Shown: in pieces, positions 1 through 8,082 of the stretch
Layout of the letters: each line of letters opens with the position of its first letter
How positions within the stretch are numbered: the first letter of the stretch is position 1
Origin: JABMPU01 sp964457455
GTDB taxonomy: Bacteria > Cloacimonadota > Cloacimonadia > Cloacimonadales > TCS61
NCBI GenBank assembly: GCA_964457455.1
Contig: CAYWJN010000052.1
Span: forward strand, 1 to 19,423
Direction: 5' to 3'
DNA length: 19,423 nt
Translations under genes and position numbers: made by a program
Notes under the pieces: generated by a model
Told to the model about the DNA's origin: nothing
The model's database searches: none
Seen by the model: the letters and a program-made list of their open reading frames with translations, nothing else

Positions 1-1
1 A

Positions 2-1033
2 TGGGATCCTATAAGATATTATTATAAAGATGAAATTTTTTTCGAGGATTTGTTGTCTAAATCGTTTCAAGAAATGTATCGGGTTCTGAAACCTAATGGA
101 ATTGCTAATATAGTTTACGCGCATAAAACAACAGAAGGATGGGAAACAGTCATTAATGCTCTTTTGGATTCCGGTTTAATTATTACTGCCAGTTGGCCAT
201 TATCCACCGAGTTACAATCTCGAATTAGAGCAACCGATTCTGCATCATTATCTTCCTCAATTTATATTGTTGCTCGCAAAATTCCCAGAAAAGAAATTGG
301 TTTTTATAATGATATAAAAGAAGAATTAAAACAGTATCTCAATTTAAAGTTAGATAAATTATGGTCAGAAGGTATAAGTGGAGCGGATTTTTTTATTGCT
401 GCCATCGGTTCAGCAATAGAAGTTTTTGGTAAATATGAAAAAGTAATGGATGTAGAAGGCAATATCATCAGAGCAAATACACTTTTGGATGATGTACGTG
501 AAATCATCATAGATTATTCCATTAAACAAATTCTGCATAATGGTTTTTCAGGAGAAATATCAGAGCTTACGAAATATTACATTCTTTATCGGTTTAATTT
601 TGGTGAAGCAAGAACTATGTTTGATGAAGCAAAGAAATTAGCTTCCAGTATTGGTATAGATTTAGCTGAAGAATGGAATAAAAAAGGTTTCATCCAAAAA
701 GATAAATCCTATATTCGCGTTTTGGGTCCTATAATACGAGAATCAGAGCTTAAAGAAAAAAGATATGGAGCCAATTCAGAATTGATAGATGTATTACAAT
801 ACTGTTTAGTTTTATGGAATAAAGGTAGAACAAAAGATATTTTATCTTTACTTTCCCAAACCGGTTATGGGAAAAAAGAACTTTTTTATCGTGTAGCTCA
901 AGCAATATCGGAAACGCTTTCCAATGAAAGCAAAGAAAAAAAATTACTGGACGGATTTTTAGCAGGAAAAGAAAGGATAAAAGCAGAAGTGGAAGCTCCT
1001 GTAATTCAAGAAGAACTCTTTAAGGAGGAATGA
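2..1033 (+). CDS. DUF1156-type adenine-specific DNA methylase, C-terminal part (5' end outside window)
   Basis: The reading frame is open to the left edge of the window, so only the last 343 residues are seen. The segment begins with the end of a Rossmann methylase domain: an 'EMYRVLKPNG' helix/strand typical of SAM-dependent methylases, then 'VYAHKTTEGWETVINALL' and 'ITASWPLSTE'. These match the conserved tail of the DUF1156/COG1743 adenine DNA methylase family. The catalytic NPPF/Y motif and SAM-binding loop must lie upstream and cannot be checked. The family is known from predicted anti-phage islands, where it pairs with DUF499 ATPases, and a DUF499 gene follows here. The stop overlaps the next start by 4 nt (ATGA), so the gene heads or continues an operon. 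An in-frame TTG exists at 50 but is not the real start. The family call is firm; the target sequence is unknown. Confidence 0.85.
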   Translation, partial: WDPIRYYYKDEIFFEDLLSKSFQEMYRVLKPNGIANIVYAHKTTEGWETVINALLDSGLIITASWPLSTELQSRIRATDSASLSSSIYIVARKIPRKEIGFYNDIKEELKQYLNLKLDKLWSEGISGADFFIAAIGSAIEVFGKYEKVMDVEGNIIRANTLLDDVREIIIDYSIKQILHNGFSGEISELTKYYILYRFNFGEARTMFDEAKKLASSIGIDLAEEWNKKGFIQKDKSYIRVLGPIIRESELKEKRYGANSELIDVLQYCLVLWNKGRTKDILSLLSQTGYGKKELFYRVAQAISETLSNESKEKKLLDGFLAGKERIKAEVEAPVIQEELFKEE

Positions 1034-1332
1034 AATTGATACGACTTATTCAGATAAGAAAGTTATTAAATGAATACAAACCAATGCTTTTTTCAAAATA
1101 CCCGATTAAAGAGATTGGTATTTTTGGTTCCTATGTTAGAAATGAGCAAACAACAAAAAGCGATCTTGATATTCTTGTGGATTTTGAAAGACCCATTGGT
1201 TGGGATGTGGTTATTTTAAAAGAAGAATTGGAAAATATTCTTAAAGCTGATATTGATTTAGTTATAAAAGGTGGTCTTTTAAAAAGACCTAAATTATGGA
1301 ATTATATTAAAAAAGAAATTGTTTATATTTAA
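1030..1332 (+). CDS. mntA: MntA-like minimal nucleotidyltransferase (antitoxin of a HEPN/MNT pair)
   Basis: This is a 100-residue protein of the minimal nucleotidyltransferase family. It has the diagnostic G-S-x10-D-x-D motif (G33, S34, D45, D47) and a third acidic strand at 'ADIDLV' (D74/D76). In characterised MntA-HepT pairs the MNT protein adds AMP units to a tyrosine of the HEPN toxin and silences it. The cognate HEPN gene starts 12 nt downstream. The start is uncertain. ATG at 1030 lies only one base after a perfect AAGGAGG, while TTG at 1036 has ideal spacing (7 nt), so the true protein may lack two residues. The gene overlaps the methylase stop, which suggests translational coupling. 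The antitoxin role follows from family and neighbour. Confidence 0.88.
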   Translation: MKLIRLIQIRKLLNEYKPMLFSKYPIKEIGIFGSYVRNEQTTKSDLDILVDFERPIGWDVVILKEELENILKADIDLVIKGGLLKRPKLWNYIKKEIVYI

Positions 1333-1344
1333 TAGGAAGAAAAG

Positions 1345-1683
1345 ATGTCATTTAGAGACTATAAACTTTTTATAGAAGATATTCTGGAATGTATTGGAAA
1401 TATAGAAAAATATCTTTTACGAATAAATTATGAAGGTTTCGAAAATAATCAACTTTTAATCGATGCTGTTGTTAGAAATCTTGAAATAATTGGAGAAGCT
1501 TCAAAGAACATTCCGGATGATATTAAGAACGAATTTCCTTCCATTCCCTGGAAAAAAATAATCGGATTCAGAAATATCGTTATTCATGAGTATTTTTCCG
1601 TTGATGTATCCAATGTATGGTATATTTCCAAGGAACAACTTCCCGGGTTAAAGGAAATTTTAAAACAAATAATGGCTAAATAA
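1345..1683 (+). CDS. hepT: HepT-like HEPN-domain RNase toxin (DUF86)
   Basis: This 112-residue, mostly helical protein carries the HEPN signature R-x4-H-x-Y as 'RNIVIHEY' (R76, H81, Y83). The arginine and histidine form the RNase site of HEPN toxins. The tyrosine is the residue that MntA-type partners AMPylate. The upstream 'LEIIGEASKNIP' segment is the usual DUF86 helix. All residues needed for both activity and AMPylation are present, so the toxin looks intact. It has an AGGA-type ribosome site, begins 12 nt after the nucleotidyltransferase gene, and is followed after 20 nt by the DUF499 ATPase gene. Being inside a methylase-ATPase operon is the unusual part. The substrate RNA is unknown. 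Confidence 0.9.
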   Translation: MSFRDYKLFIEDILECIGNIEKYLLRINYEGFENNQLLIDAVVRNLEIIGEASKNIPDDIKNEFPSIPWKKIIGFRNIVIHEYFSVDVSNVWYISKEQLPGLKEILKQIMAK

Positions 1684-1703
1684 TAAGGAAAGGAATATAG
1701 AAA

Positions 1704-4286
1704 ATGAAACCATTTAAATCAATTACAATCCCGCACAAAGATATTTTGGAAGGAAAATTAGAGTTAAATAGTTTTGCAGCAGATTTATGGGATGTATATA
1801 AAAAAATAGGTTCTGAAGAATATAAAGATAAAGAAGAATTTTTCAGAAAAACTTATCTTACCAAAGGATTGCAAAATCTTCTTGAAGTAGTAGAAAAAAG
1901 ACTTTCCGGGCAAGGTGGTGATCCAATTATCCAGTTACAAACTCCTTTTGGTGGTGGTAAAACTCATTCTCTTATTTCTATGTTTCATAAATCTTCTGAA
2001 TGGAAAGCAAATGTTGTAGTTATTGTTGGAACTGCTTTAGATACATCCAAACCTTTATGGGAAATTCTTGAGGAACAATTAACTGGTAAAATTGATATTT
2101 TAAAAAGTAGAGTATCCCCAGGTAGAGATAAAATCAGAGAGGTTCTAATTAAATTTGATAAAGTTTTAATTCTAATGGATGAACTTCTGGAATTTGTTAC
2201 CAAAGCTGCAGGTGTAAAAATAGAAAAATCTAACCTTGCTTCTCAAACTATAGCTTTTATGCAGGAACTTACTGAAGTTGTTTCAACTTTAGATAAAGTT
2301 GCTTTAATCATATCTTTACCGGCAAGCTTAACAGAACACTTTGACGAATATGCCGATAAAATGTTCGATGTTCTGCAAAAAAAGGTTAAAAATGATGAAC
2401 TGCGTGAGAATTTATTTCAAAAACTCCAGAAAGTAACAGGTAGAAAAGAGAGGATTTATAGCCCTGTTAATGAAAATGAGATTTCAAAGATAATTCGAAC
2501 CCGGCTTTTTTCTGAAATAAATGAAAAAGAAATAAAAGATTCTGTTAATGAATTTATCAAATATGCAAAAAAGGAAAATATTTTACCTGCTGGAATAGAA
2601 TCTACTCAATACCGAGATGAGTTTATTTCATCATATCCCTTTCTTCCAGATGTTATAGATATTTTATACAAAAGATGGGGTAGTTTTCCAACTTTCCAGA
2701 GAACTCGAGGTGTGCTCAGATTATTGTCCCTGGTTATTTATGATTGTATAAATAAATCAGTTCCTTATATTTCATTAGCAGATTTTGACTTATCAAATCA
2801 AGAAGTTAGAAGAGAATTATTAAAACATATTGAACCACAATTTGATACTGTTATTGCTCAAGATATAACATCATCTAATAGTGGATCAGAGAAAATCAAT
2901 AATATTTTAGGTAGTTCATATAAATCTTATAGTTTAGGTTCCAGAACTTCAACTTCGATTTTTCTGTATTCTTTTTCCGGTGGGACAATAAAAGGAGCAA
3001 CCAAATTAGACTTAAAACGTTCTTCCACCTCTTTGGAAATTCCTTCATCAGTGATAGATTCCACTTTGGATGAACTGCGAAATTCTCTATTTTATTTACA
3101 ATATATGGATGGAAAATATTTTTTCACAAATCAACCTAATCTTAATCATATTCTAAACATAAAAATTGAGAATGTTCCAGATATAAAGATCAAAGAATTT
3201 GAAAAGGATAAAATCCGACTTTCTTTAACCATAGGAAAATTTAAAACCTATTTATATCCTAAAACTAATAACGATATCGCTGATGATAATCTCTATAAAT
3301 TGATAATCCTGGATAATAATAATCAAAAATTTATCAAAAAAATAATTGAAAATAAGAGCAAAACTCCCCGCGTATTTCGGAATACTTTATTCTTTTTAGT
3401 TCCAATAGAATCAGAGAAACATTCCTTTGAATATTCCATTAAAAGGTTAATCGCTTATAAAGAAATTAAGAATGATATTACTTTAAATTTATCCGAGCAG
3501 CAAAAAAAGGAAGTCAATGCCAAAATTAGATCGCTTGATAATGATTTGAAGGATGTTTTAAGGTCATATTACAGACTTGTTTATATTCCCCAGAAAGATG
3601 GAGTCAAAGAGCTTGATTTAGGAATTCCAACTTATGGTAATGTTCAAAAAATCAATGAGGAGATTTTTGATAAACTAATTTCTAACAATGAAATTGTAAA
3701 ATCACTTGCTCCGGTATATCTTTTCAGTAAATATCTTAATACCCAGGATCATGTGAATATCGAGAAAATCTATGAAGCAACTTTAAAAACTCCCGGTGAG
3801 TTAAGATTATCAAATAAAGACATACTTGTATCATCTATTTCCAAGGGTGTAGAAGAAGGTGTTTTTGGTTTTGGTGAATTTATCGATAATGAAATTAAAT
3901 GTTTATATTTTAAGGAAAAACAGTTTATAACTTTAACTGATAATAGCATTATAATTAAATCAGAAATCTGCGAAACTCAAAAACTTGAAACATATACAGA
4001 GAAACCTTATGTAAAAGAAAAAGAGAAGGAACCAGTTGTTCCTGATGAAGGAAAAGGAAAACAAGGAGAAATTGAGTTTGCTACTAAGAGAGAAAAAGTA
4101 TTACTTTCCTTTGAAATTCCTAAAGGAAAAGTTGCTGGTGTTATGGGTATCTTAAACTTACTCCAATTGAAGTTTCAGAAAGTAAATATTACTATCTCTG
4201 CTAATGAAGGTGAAATATCTGAAGATGATTATGAAAATAAAATACAAGAAGCATTAATGCAGTTGGGAATAAATATTAAAGAATGA
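1704..4286 (+). CDS. DUF499 family AAA ATPase (predicted anti-phage component)
   Basis: This 860-residue protein has an N-terminal ATPase core. Walker A is 'PFGGGKTH' (residues 81-88), Walker B is 'KVLILMDE' (153-160), and a sensor-1-like strand is 'ALIISLPAS' (200-208). An arginine-rich stretch, 'FQRTRGVLRLL', lies near residue 335. A long alpha/beta region follows, then a charged linker rich in K, E and P (about 773-793) and a compact C-terminal domain. This order is typical of the DUF499/COG1483 family, which recurs beside DUF1156 methylases in predicted defence islands. No nuclease motif is seen. The start ATG has an AAGGAA-type ribosome site and follows the HEPN toxin by 20 nt, so all four genes are probably co-transcribed. 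ATP-driven DNA sensing or remodelling is inferred, not shown. Confidence 0.87.
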   Translation: MKPFKSITIPHKDILEGKLELNSFAADLWDVYKKIGSEEYKDKEEFFRKTYLTKGLQNLLEVVEKRLSGQGGDPIIQLQTPFGGGKTHSLISMFHKSSEWKANVVVIVGTALDTSKPLWEILEEQLTGKIDILKSRVSPGRDKIREVLIKFDKVLILMDELLEFVTKAAGVKIEKSNLASQTIAFMQELTEVVSTLDKVALIISLPASLTEHFDEYADKMFDVLQKKVKNDELRENLFQKLQKVTGRKERIYSPVNENEISKIIRTRLFSEINEKEIKDSVNEFIKYAKKENILPAGIESTQYRDEFISSYPFLPDVIDILYKRWGSFPTFQRTRGVLRLLSLVIYDCINKSVPYISLADFDLSNQEVRRELLKHIEPQFDTVIAQDITSSNSGSEKINNILGSSYKSYSLGSRTSTSIFLYSFSGGTIKGATKLDLKRSSTSLEIPSSVIDSTLDELRNSLFYLQYMDGKYFFTNQPNLNHILNIKIENVPDIKIKEFEKDKIRLSLTIGKFKTYLYPKTNNDIADDNLYKLIILDNNNQKFIKKIIENKSKTPRVFRNTLFFLVPIESEKHSFEYSIKRLIAYKEIKNDITLNLSEQQKKEVNAKIRSLDNDLKDVLRSYYRLVYIPQKDGVKELDLGIPTYGNVQKINEEIFDKLISNNEIVKSLAPVYLFSKYLNTQDHVNIEKIYEATLKTPGELRLSNKDILVSSISKGVEEGVFGFGEFIDNEIKCLYFKEKQFITLTDNSIIIKSEICETQKLETYTEKPYVKEKEKEPVVPDEGKGKQGEIEFATKREKVLLSFEIPKGKVAGVMGILNLLQLKFQKVNITISANEGEISEDDYENKIQEALMQLGINIKE

Positions 4287-4357
4287 TGACAATTTTACAT
4301 ACCCCTTACTTATCAGGATAATCTATTTTGAACCTGAAAAATTAAAAGTTGGAAATC

Positions 4358-5596
4358 ATGTGTGCTCAATGGAAAAAAGGATATAAACCTGATCATCTCG
4401 CAAAAAGGCTAGATGAAAGTAAAAAGGCAAGGGAAAATGGGAAATTGTCTTTTTTCGGTTTTGGAATCAATGAATACATAGTGGTGCTTAACAGCATGGT
4501 GTCATTGAACGACACTATTCCCGAATTTGAAAAAAATAATATAGTTCACCATTCTGCTTTTAGTGCTGTAGAAAGCCAAAAAATAACATCCATTAATCTC
4601 TTAAAAGAAATTAGTAAATTTGAAAAACAGTACTTAAGTCAAGCACCTCAAAAATACATACTTATATCTAGATTATCCATAAATCGTTTTTGCAAACTGA
4701 AGCGCATAAAAATTCATGACTGCACTATAACGTTTCATTCTCAACTAGCTTCGCAATTCAGTCGAGAAATAGAGGATAAAATAAAAAAGCCAGCTTCTAA
4801 CACTATTATTGGTGAATATCCTACAAATTACATTTTTCTCAAAACATTTACATCTGGAAAGTCCTTCTCCCAAGCTGTCAGCAAAGCTATTGATTCAATA
4901 GATACTATACGGGGAATTTGGAATCTTTTTTATAATCGTAGGAAATATAGAATGTCATCTGGCAAAAAATATCCAGTAAACAATATTGTTTTCGGACCGC
5001 TCCATACTATACATTTTCCAAATGGTAAACTTGCATCAGAGTCATGGTTTTATGAAACTGGTTATCTTGGACCACTCGAACCCTTTGACATGAAAAACAA
5101 TTTAACAAAGTTGTACAAATTTCAATACAATGCCCGGAAGCTATTAAATAAAAGCAATTTCAAGTCCTATATTGAATTAGCGTTAAGGAAGTACACTCAA
5201 GCCCTCGATCTAAGTGACTGGGAAAGTAGTTACTTAAGGTTGTGGGGTCTTCTCGAATATCTTACTAATACAAACGAAAATGAAAGTCATATAGACACAG
5301 TTAACCGCACTTCATTTTTCTTTAGAGAAAGAGAATATGCTAAGCTGGTCTTGAACCACTTGAGAGATCATAGAAATCGATCTGTCCATACCGGTGAAAG
5401 CAACCAAAGTATCGAGACATTAATGTACCAATTAAAGAACTTTGTAGAAGTTGTACTTCAATTTCAAATTTCCAATAAATTCAATTTTTCTAGTCTCGAT
5501 GAATTTACAAGGTTTATGAATCTACCATCAGATTCTACTGAATTAACAAAAAGAAAAAATATTTTAGTCAATGCACTTAAATTCATTAATGGATAA
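4358..5596 (+). CDS. HEPN-like (Apea-type) protein of unknown function
   Basis: This is a protein of about 412 residues with no family I recognise over its full length. The N-terminal two thirds is mixed alpha/beta with no catalytic motif that I can name. The last 150 residues are helical and contain 'HLRDHRNRSVHTGE', an R-x4-H motif (R339, H344 from this ATG) preceded by 'LRLWGLLEYLT'. This resembles Apea-like HEPN domains, which are often RNA-cleaving effectors or sensors in defence genes. ATG at 4358 is preferred because of GGAAA just upstream; TTG at 4349 is possible and has no ribosome site. It follows the DUF499 gene by about 70 nt on the same strand and could be read through from it. 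A hairpin with a T-run about 200 nt downstream may end the unit. Confidence 0.6.
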   Translation: MCAQWKKGYKPDHLAKRLDESKKARENGKLSFFGFGINEYIVVLNSMVSLNDTIPEFEKNNIVHHSAFSAVESQKITSINLLKEISKFEKQYLSQAPQKYILISRLSINRFCKLKRIKIHDCTITFHSQLASQFSREIEDKIKKPASNTIIGEYPTNYIFLKTFTSGKSFSQAVSKAIDSIDTIRGIWNLFYNRRKYRMSSGKKYPVNNIVFGPLHTIHFPNGKLASESWFYETGYLGPLEPFDMKNNLTKLYKFQYNARKLLNKSNFKSYIELALRKYTQALDLSDWESSYLRLWGLLEYLTNTNENESHIDTVNRTSFFFREREYAKLVLNHLRDHRNRSVHTGESNQSIETLMYQLKNFVEVVLQFQISNKFNFSSLDEFTRFMNLPSDSTELTKRKNILVNALKFING

Positions 5597-5790
5597 TAAT
5601 CCAACCAGACTCGTATAGACTGCTTTAATCATCGTTTAATTTAATCTATTATTTTTGATTATCTTGTTATTTTGTGTGTTATCTAATATTCTATAACTCA
5701 TTTTTCTCCCCACACCCACCCTTTCCCAAAATCATTTATTCGCAAGTTTAGAATTCTATTAAGAAAGCCAGAGTACTCTATTACTTCACC

Positions 5791-5829
5791 ACCCCAATGA
5801 TAATGCTGCATTATCAGGGGTGATTTTTT
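5791..5829 (+). terminator. Palindrome with T-run: terminator and/or left-end site of the mobile element
   Basis: The arms CACCCC-aa-TGATAATG and CATTATCA-GGGGTG (from 5790) pair over 14 bp with a two-base bulge and a 3-nt loop, followed by a run of 8 T. That is a good rho-independent terminator for the + strand genes upstream. The right arm TTATCAGGGGT (5811-5821) is identical over 11 bp to the right arm of the palindrome at 9984-10011, so the same sequence may also be a recombination end. The spacer here is 7 nt rather than 6, and two extra A's interrupt the left arm. Confidence 0.65.
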
Positions 5830-6270
5830 TTATGCTCATAAGTCAGTAAATACCAGCAATATAAAAGTCTCATTGTTCCAAGCTCTTTGGAAATAAAAAA
5901 TCCCTCTTTCCTTGCTGCGCTCGTCAAACATAAGAGCAACAAGAAAGCCCAAAAAAAAAGCTTCTACTCGCTCCGTTTCGGCTAACAATCCTCATTTCCA
6001 GAATTTTTATAAAAACACTTGAAAGAAATCTTTAGTTTCAATATCTCAATAGATATTCCAAAGGCTTAAATAAAATGTTTCTATAAAAGCCCAGACCTTG
6101 CAAAATCTATTTCCCTGTATTTTATCTTAGAAATGTTTTCAAAAAAAATCTCCTTCACATTGATAGCCGTGCAAGTCTCATTCTGTGGTGTACTCCGCTC
6201 CTATGCATCTGTTTTTTGTGTGCTTCCCTGAACTATTCTAAGATATTTTTTTCCAAAACGTGCTTTAGTC

Positions 6271-6346
6271 ATCAAATATGCAAACAAGTTAGAAGCATAA
6301 AAAAAATGACGCTTGTAATCGTTTTACATAATCAAATTATGCAAAC
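6271..6346. repeat. Pair of 15/16-nt direct repeats, 60 bp apart
   Basis: ATCAAATATGCAAAC (6271-6285) and ATCAAATTATGCAAAC (6331-6346) differ by one inserted T and start 60 bp apart, close to a whole number of helical turns. They lie just upstream of the hairpin/terminator pair at 6383-6451. A paired protein-binding site is possible; chance in AT-rich DNA is not excluded. Confidence 0.35.
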
Positions 6347-6382
6347 TTTGGCTTACTTGCTTAGCTGATATACCTTAGTTCC

Positions 6383-6451
6383 GCACCCCTTTCCGTATGA
6401 GAGAGCGGGGTGCTTGGAAAAACCTGCCCCCCATCCCCTGCAGGTTTTTTT
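6383..6451 (+). terminator. Hairpin followed by a strong rho-independent terminator; possible end of a small RNA
   Basis: The first stem is GCACCCC (6383-6389) with GGGGTGC (6407-6413). Four bases later comes a second stem, AAAAACCTGC (6418-6427) with GCAGGTTTTT (6440-6449), a 12-nt C-rich loop and seven T's (6445-6451). The second stem also ends in T's on the other strand, so it may work both ways. No gene ends nearby: the closest upstream stop is almost 800 nt away. A short untranslated RNA ending here is therefore plausible, but I see no clear promoter. Confidence 0.6.
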
Positions 6452-6777
6452 GTGAGCTCTAATTTTCCTCATACCTTTTTTTCCTTACATATAATATAGC
6501 ACACCACTTTCTTTAGGTTTATTTATACTCAATCACTTATTCATCAATTGGCACACCGGCTGACAAAATTGTTATTTTTTTTTTATTGTAAGATAATTTT
6601 TCTGTTGTCAATAAAATAAAAACAAGTCATTCTCACTACCGTTTCATTTGTCATTTTGTCCACTATCTAACCTATTCCTCCCGCCACCCATTTAGTAACA
6701 GCCTTTTGCTTCTTCCGACCCGCCACCCAATCTGAGCGGAATGCAGCAAGATGCCACCCTCTGAAGGACTATAGGTC

Positions 6778-6822
6778 TTTTTTTGCGAACCTTGAAAGGC
6801 TTGTGAAAGGTTCGCAAAAAAA
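6778..6822. repeat. Perfect 16-bp inverted repeat in the recombinase leader
   Basis: The arms 6778-6793 (seven T's then GCGAACCTT) and 6807-6822 (AAGGTTCGC then seven A's) are exact reverse complements around a 13-nt loop. T's precede and A's follow on both strands, so it does not have terminator form. A second small palindrome, ATGCAAAATTGCAT, follows at 6824-6837. Both lie within 85 nt upstream of the recombinase start, where they could act as an operator, a recombinase-binding site or a leader stem. Confidence 0.6.
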
Positions 6823-6860
6823 AATGCAAAATTGCATACAAAAACAAAGGGAGGTACCTT

Positions 6861-7760
6861 ATGGTAAACGCCATTTCAGATTTTCAACTGTTCCTTAGAG
6901 CTTTTGGCTCTTCCAAACACACTATCAGAGCTTATACCAGCGACTTAAACCAACTCGCTGATTACTGCTCAAAATTATTCAAACGAAAAAAATATCTAGA
7001 ACAAATTACAAAAAATATTCTTCGTAATTTTTTTAATTCGTTATACGAAAAAGATGTTTCTTTTCCCTCAATTTCTCGTAAAATCTCAACAATTAAATCC
7101 TTTTTTGATTTTTGTAAAAAAAATGGTCTTAATTCTGTTGATCCTGCAAAAGATATTGCATATCCAAAAAAATCACTGAAATTGCCTAAATTTTTCACAA
7201 TTGCAGAGATGTTTGAGTTAATCGACTTACCAGACACAAAAACAGATTTTGGGATCAGAGACAAAGCAATGCTCGAACTTCTCTATGCAACTGGTATGCG
7301 GATCGGTGAACTTGAAAAAGTAGAAGTTAATGATTATGACCCAGCTAGAACTTTGGTTAAGATCTCTGGCAAAGGTGGAGATCAACGCCTTAATCCTGTT
7401 GGTTCTTATGCCAGAAGGGCAATTAAGAAGTATCTTAAAATTCGACCTAAATTTTTACCAAAAGATGATAATCTTTTTCTTTCAAAATCCGGTAGATGTC
7501 TGAAAGCTGATTGTATTCGTGAAATATTGCAAAAATACATTGAAATGATTGCTCGCTGTCCTGGTTATTCTGTCCATTCCATTCGGCACTCTTTTGCTAC
7601 GCATCTGCTTGAAAATGGTTGTGATTTGCGTGCACTCCAAATAATGATGGGACATAAAAATCTTTCAACAACTCAGCTTTATATTCATTTATCAAATCCC
7701 TTTTTAATGAAAACCTACATTGAAAATCATCCGCGATGTGGTAAATCTACAAAACACTAA
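6861..7760 (+). CDS. XerC/XerD-type tyrosine recombinase
   Basis: This 299-residue protein has the normal length and two-domain form of Xer recombinases. A helical core-binding domain (about 1-95) is followed by a catalytic domain (about 105-285). All catalytic residues can be seen: R147 in 'ATGMRIGEL', K171 in 'SGKGG', H239 and R242 in 'HSIRHSFATHLL', H265 in 'MMGHKNLS', and the nucleophile Y274 in 'QLYIHLS'. It should cut and rejoin DNA through a 3'-phosphotyrosine. The start has an ideal GGGAGG site 5-6 nt upstream, and the gene ends at a clear terminator. It faces the element's minus-strand genes. Whether it is the host dimer-resolution enzyme displaced here or the element's own integrase cannot be told from sequence; location beside dif-like palindromes favours an element role. 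Confidence 0.9.
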   Translation: MVNAISDFQLFLRAFGSSKHTIRAYTSDLNQLADYCSKLFKRKKYLEQITKNILRNFFNSLYEKDVSFPSISRKISTIKSFFDFCKKNGLNSVDPAKDIAYPKKSLKLPKFFTIAEMFELIDLPDTKTDFGIRDKAMLELLYATGMRIGELEKVEVNDYDPARTLVKISGKGGDQRLNPVGSYARRAIKKYLKIRPKFLPKDDNLFLSKSGRCLKADCIREILQKYIEMIARCPGYSVHSIRHSFATHLLENGCDLRALQIMMGHKNLSTTQLYIHLSNPFLMKTYIENHPRCGKSTKH

Positions 7761-7774
7761 TCGTTTAATTTATT

Positions 7775-7963
7775 TTAATTTTGAATTCCTGGTTCCCTCC
7801 GGGAATTCTTTTTTTTAGCTTCAACCTCTTTAACATATTCAATTTTTATCTCATAGTCAGAATATTCCTCTTTCACTTTCAACATAGCTTCATCTTCGTC
7901 AACCGCTTCCACTTTTACTTTCTCATCTCTCTTTACAATTATATCAACCTCAAAAACTCTCAT
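7775..7963 (-). CDS. Small acidic/basic protein, DpnD/PcfM-like
   Basis: This 62-residue protein starts 'MRVFEVDIIVKRDEKVKVEA' and continues with 'DEDEAMLKVKEEYSDYEI'. The beta strand, the acidic helix with 'EA..KV.EEY' and the second strand resemble small DpnD/PcfM-family proteins of plasmids and phages, whose role is unknown. The start overlaps the stop of the 37-residue ORF before it by 4 nt (ATGA), which supports translation. The last dozen residues are encoded by the hairpin that ends the opposing recombinase gene, so the C-terminus may be unimportant. The family match is by pattern only. Confidence 0.5.
   Translation of the reverse strand: MRVFEVDIIVKRDEKVKVEAVDEDEAMLKVKEEYSDYEIKIEYVKEVEAKKKNSRREPGIQN
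7783..7816 (+). terminator. Rho-independent terminator of the XerC/D-type gene
   Basis: GAATTCCTGG and CCGGGAATTC pair over 10 bp (one T-G wobble) around a TTCCCT loop, followed by about ten T's. It lies 22 nt after the recombinase stop at 7760 and has terminator form only on the + strand. Confidence 0.8.
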
Positions 7964-8073
7964 TTTCTCAGCTTCTTCACATTCTTCTTCGTAACTTTTA
8001 ACGCTTCAATTTGCTCGTTATCGCAAATTCTCAGCCTTACTTTTAATATTTCTGGGACTAATACATTCCTCAT
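7960..8073 (-). CDS. 37-residue small ORF in the element operon
   Basis: The translation starts 'MRNVLVPEILKVRLRICDNE' and ends 'KKNVKKLRK'. It is basic, with no family I recognise. A strong AGGAGG lies upstream but only one base from the ATG, which is too close for an ideal start, and no better in-frame start is seen. The stop overlaps the next gene's ATG in the ATGA manner, and it begins 9 nt after the peptidase stop, so it fits the chain of coupled genes. It may be a real small protein or just a coupling leader for the DpnD/PcfM-like gene. Confidence 0.4.
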   Translation of the reverse strand: MRNVLVPEILKVRLRICDNEQIEALKVTKKNVKKLRK

Positions 8074-8082
8074 ACCTCCTCC

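Larger units (their letters stand above)
5597..6860. other. 1.26-kb non-coding stretch with several hairpins and terminators
   Basis: I find no convincing gene here in any frame. The stretch holds a palindrome with a T-run (5791-5829), a pair of near-identical 15/16-nt direct repeats (6271-6285, 6331-6346), two adjacent hairpins of which the second is a strong terminator (6383-6451), and a perfect 16-bp inverted repeat just before the recombinase gene (6778-6822). So long a non-coding gap is unusual in this otherwise tight window. It suggests a control or origin region of the putative mobile element, or decayed sequence. Confidence 0.6.

Noticed and set aside
5597..6860. Search for tRNA or other known RNA genes in the large gap
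   Set aside because: No cloverleaf, T-box or other recognisable RNA family pattern was found; only generic hairpins.
6692..6874. 60-residue minus-strand frame upstream of the XerC/D-type gene
   Set aside because: It runs through the 16-bp inverted repeat and antisense to the recombinase start, with no domain or ribosome site.
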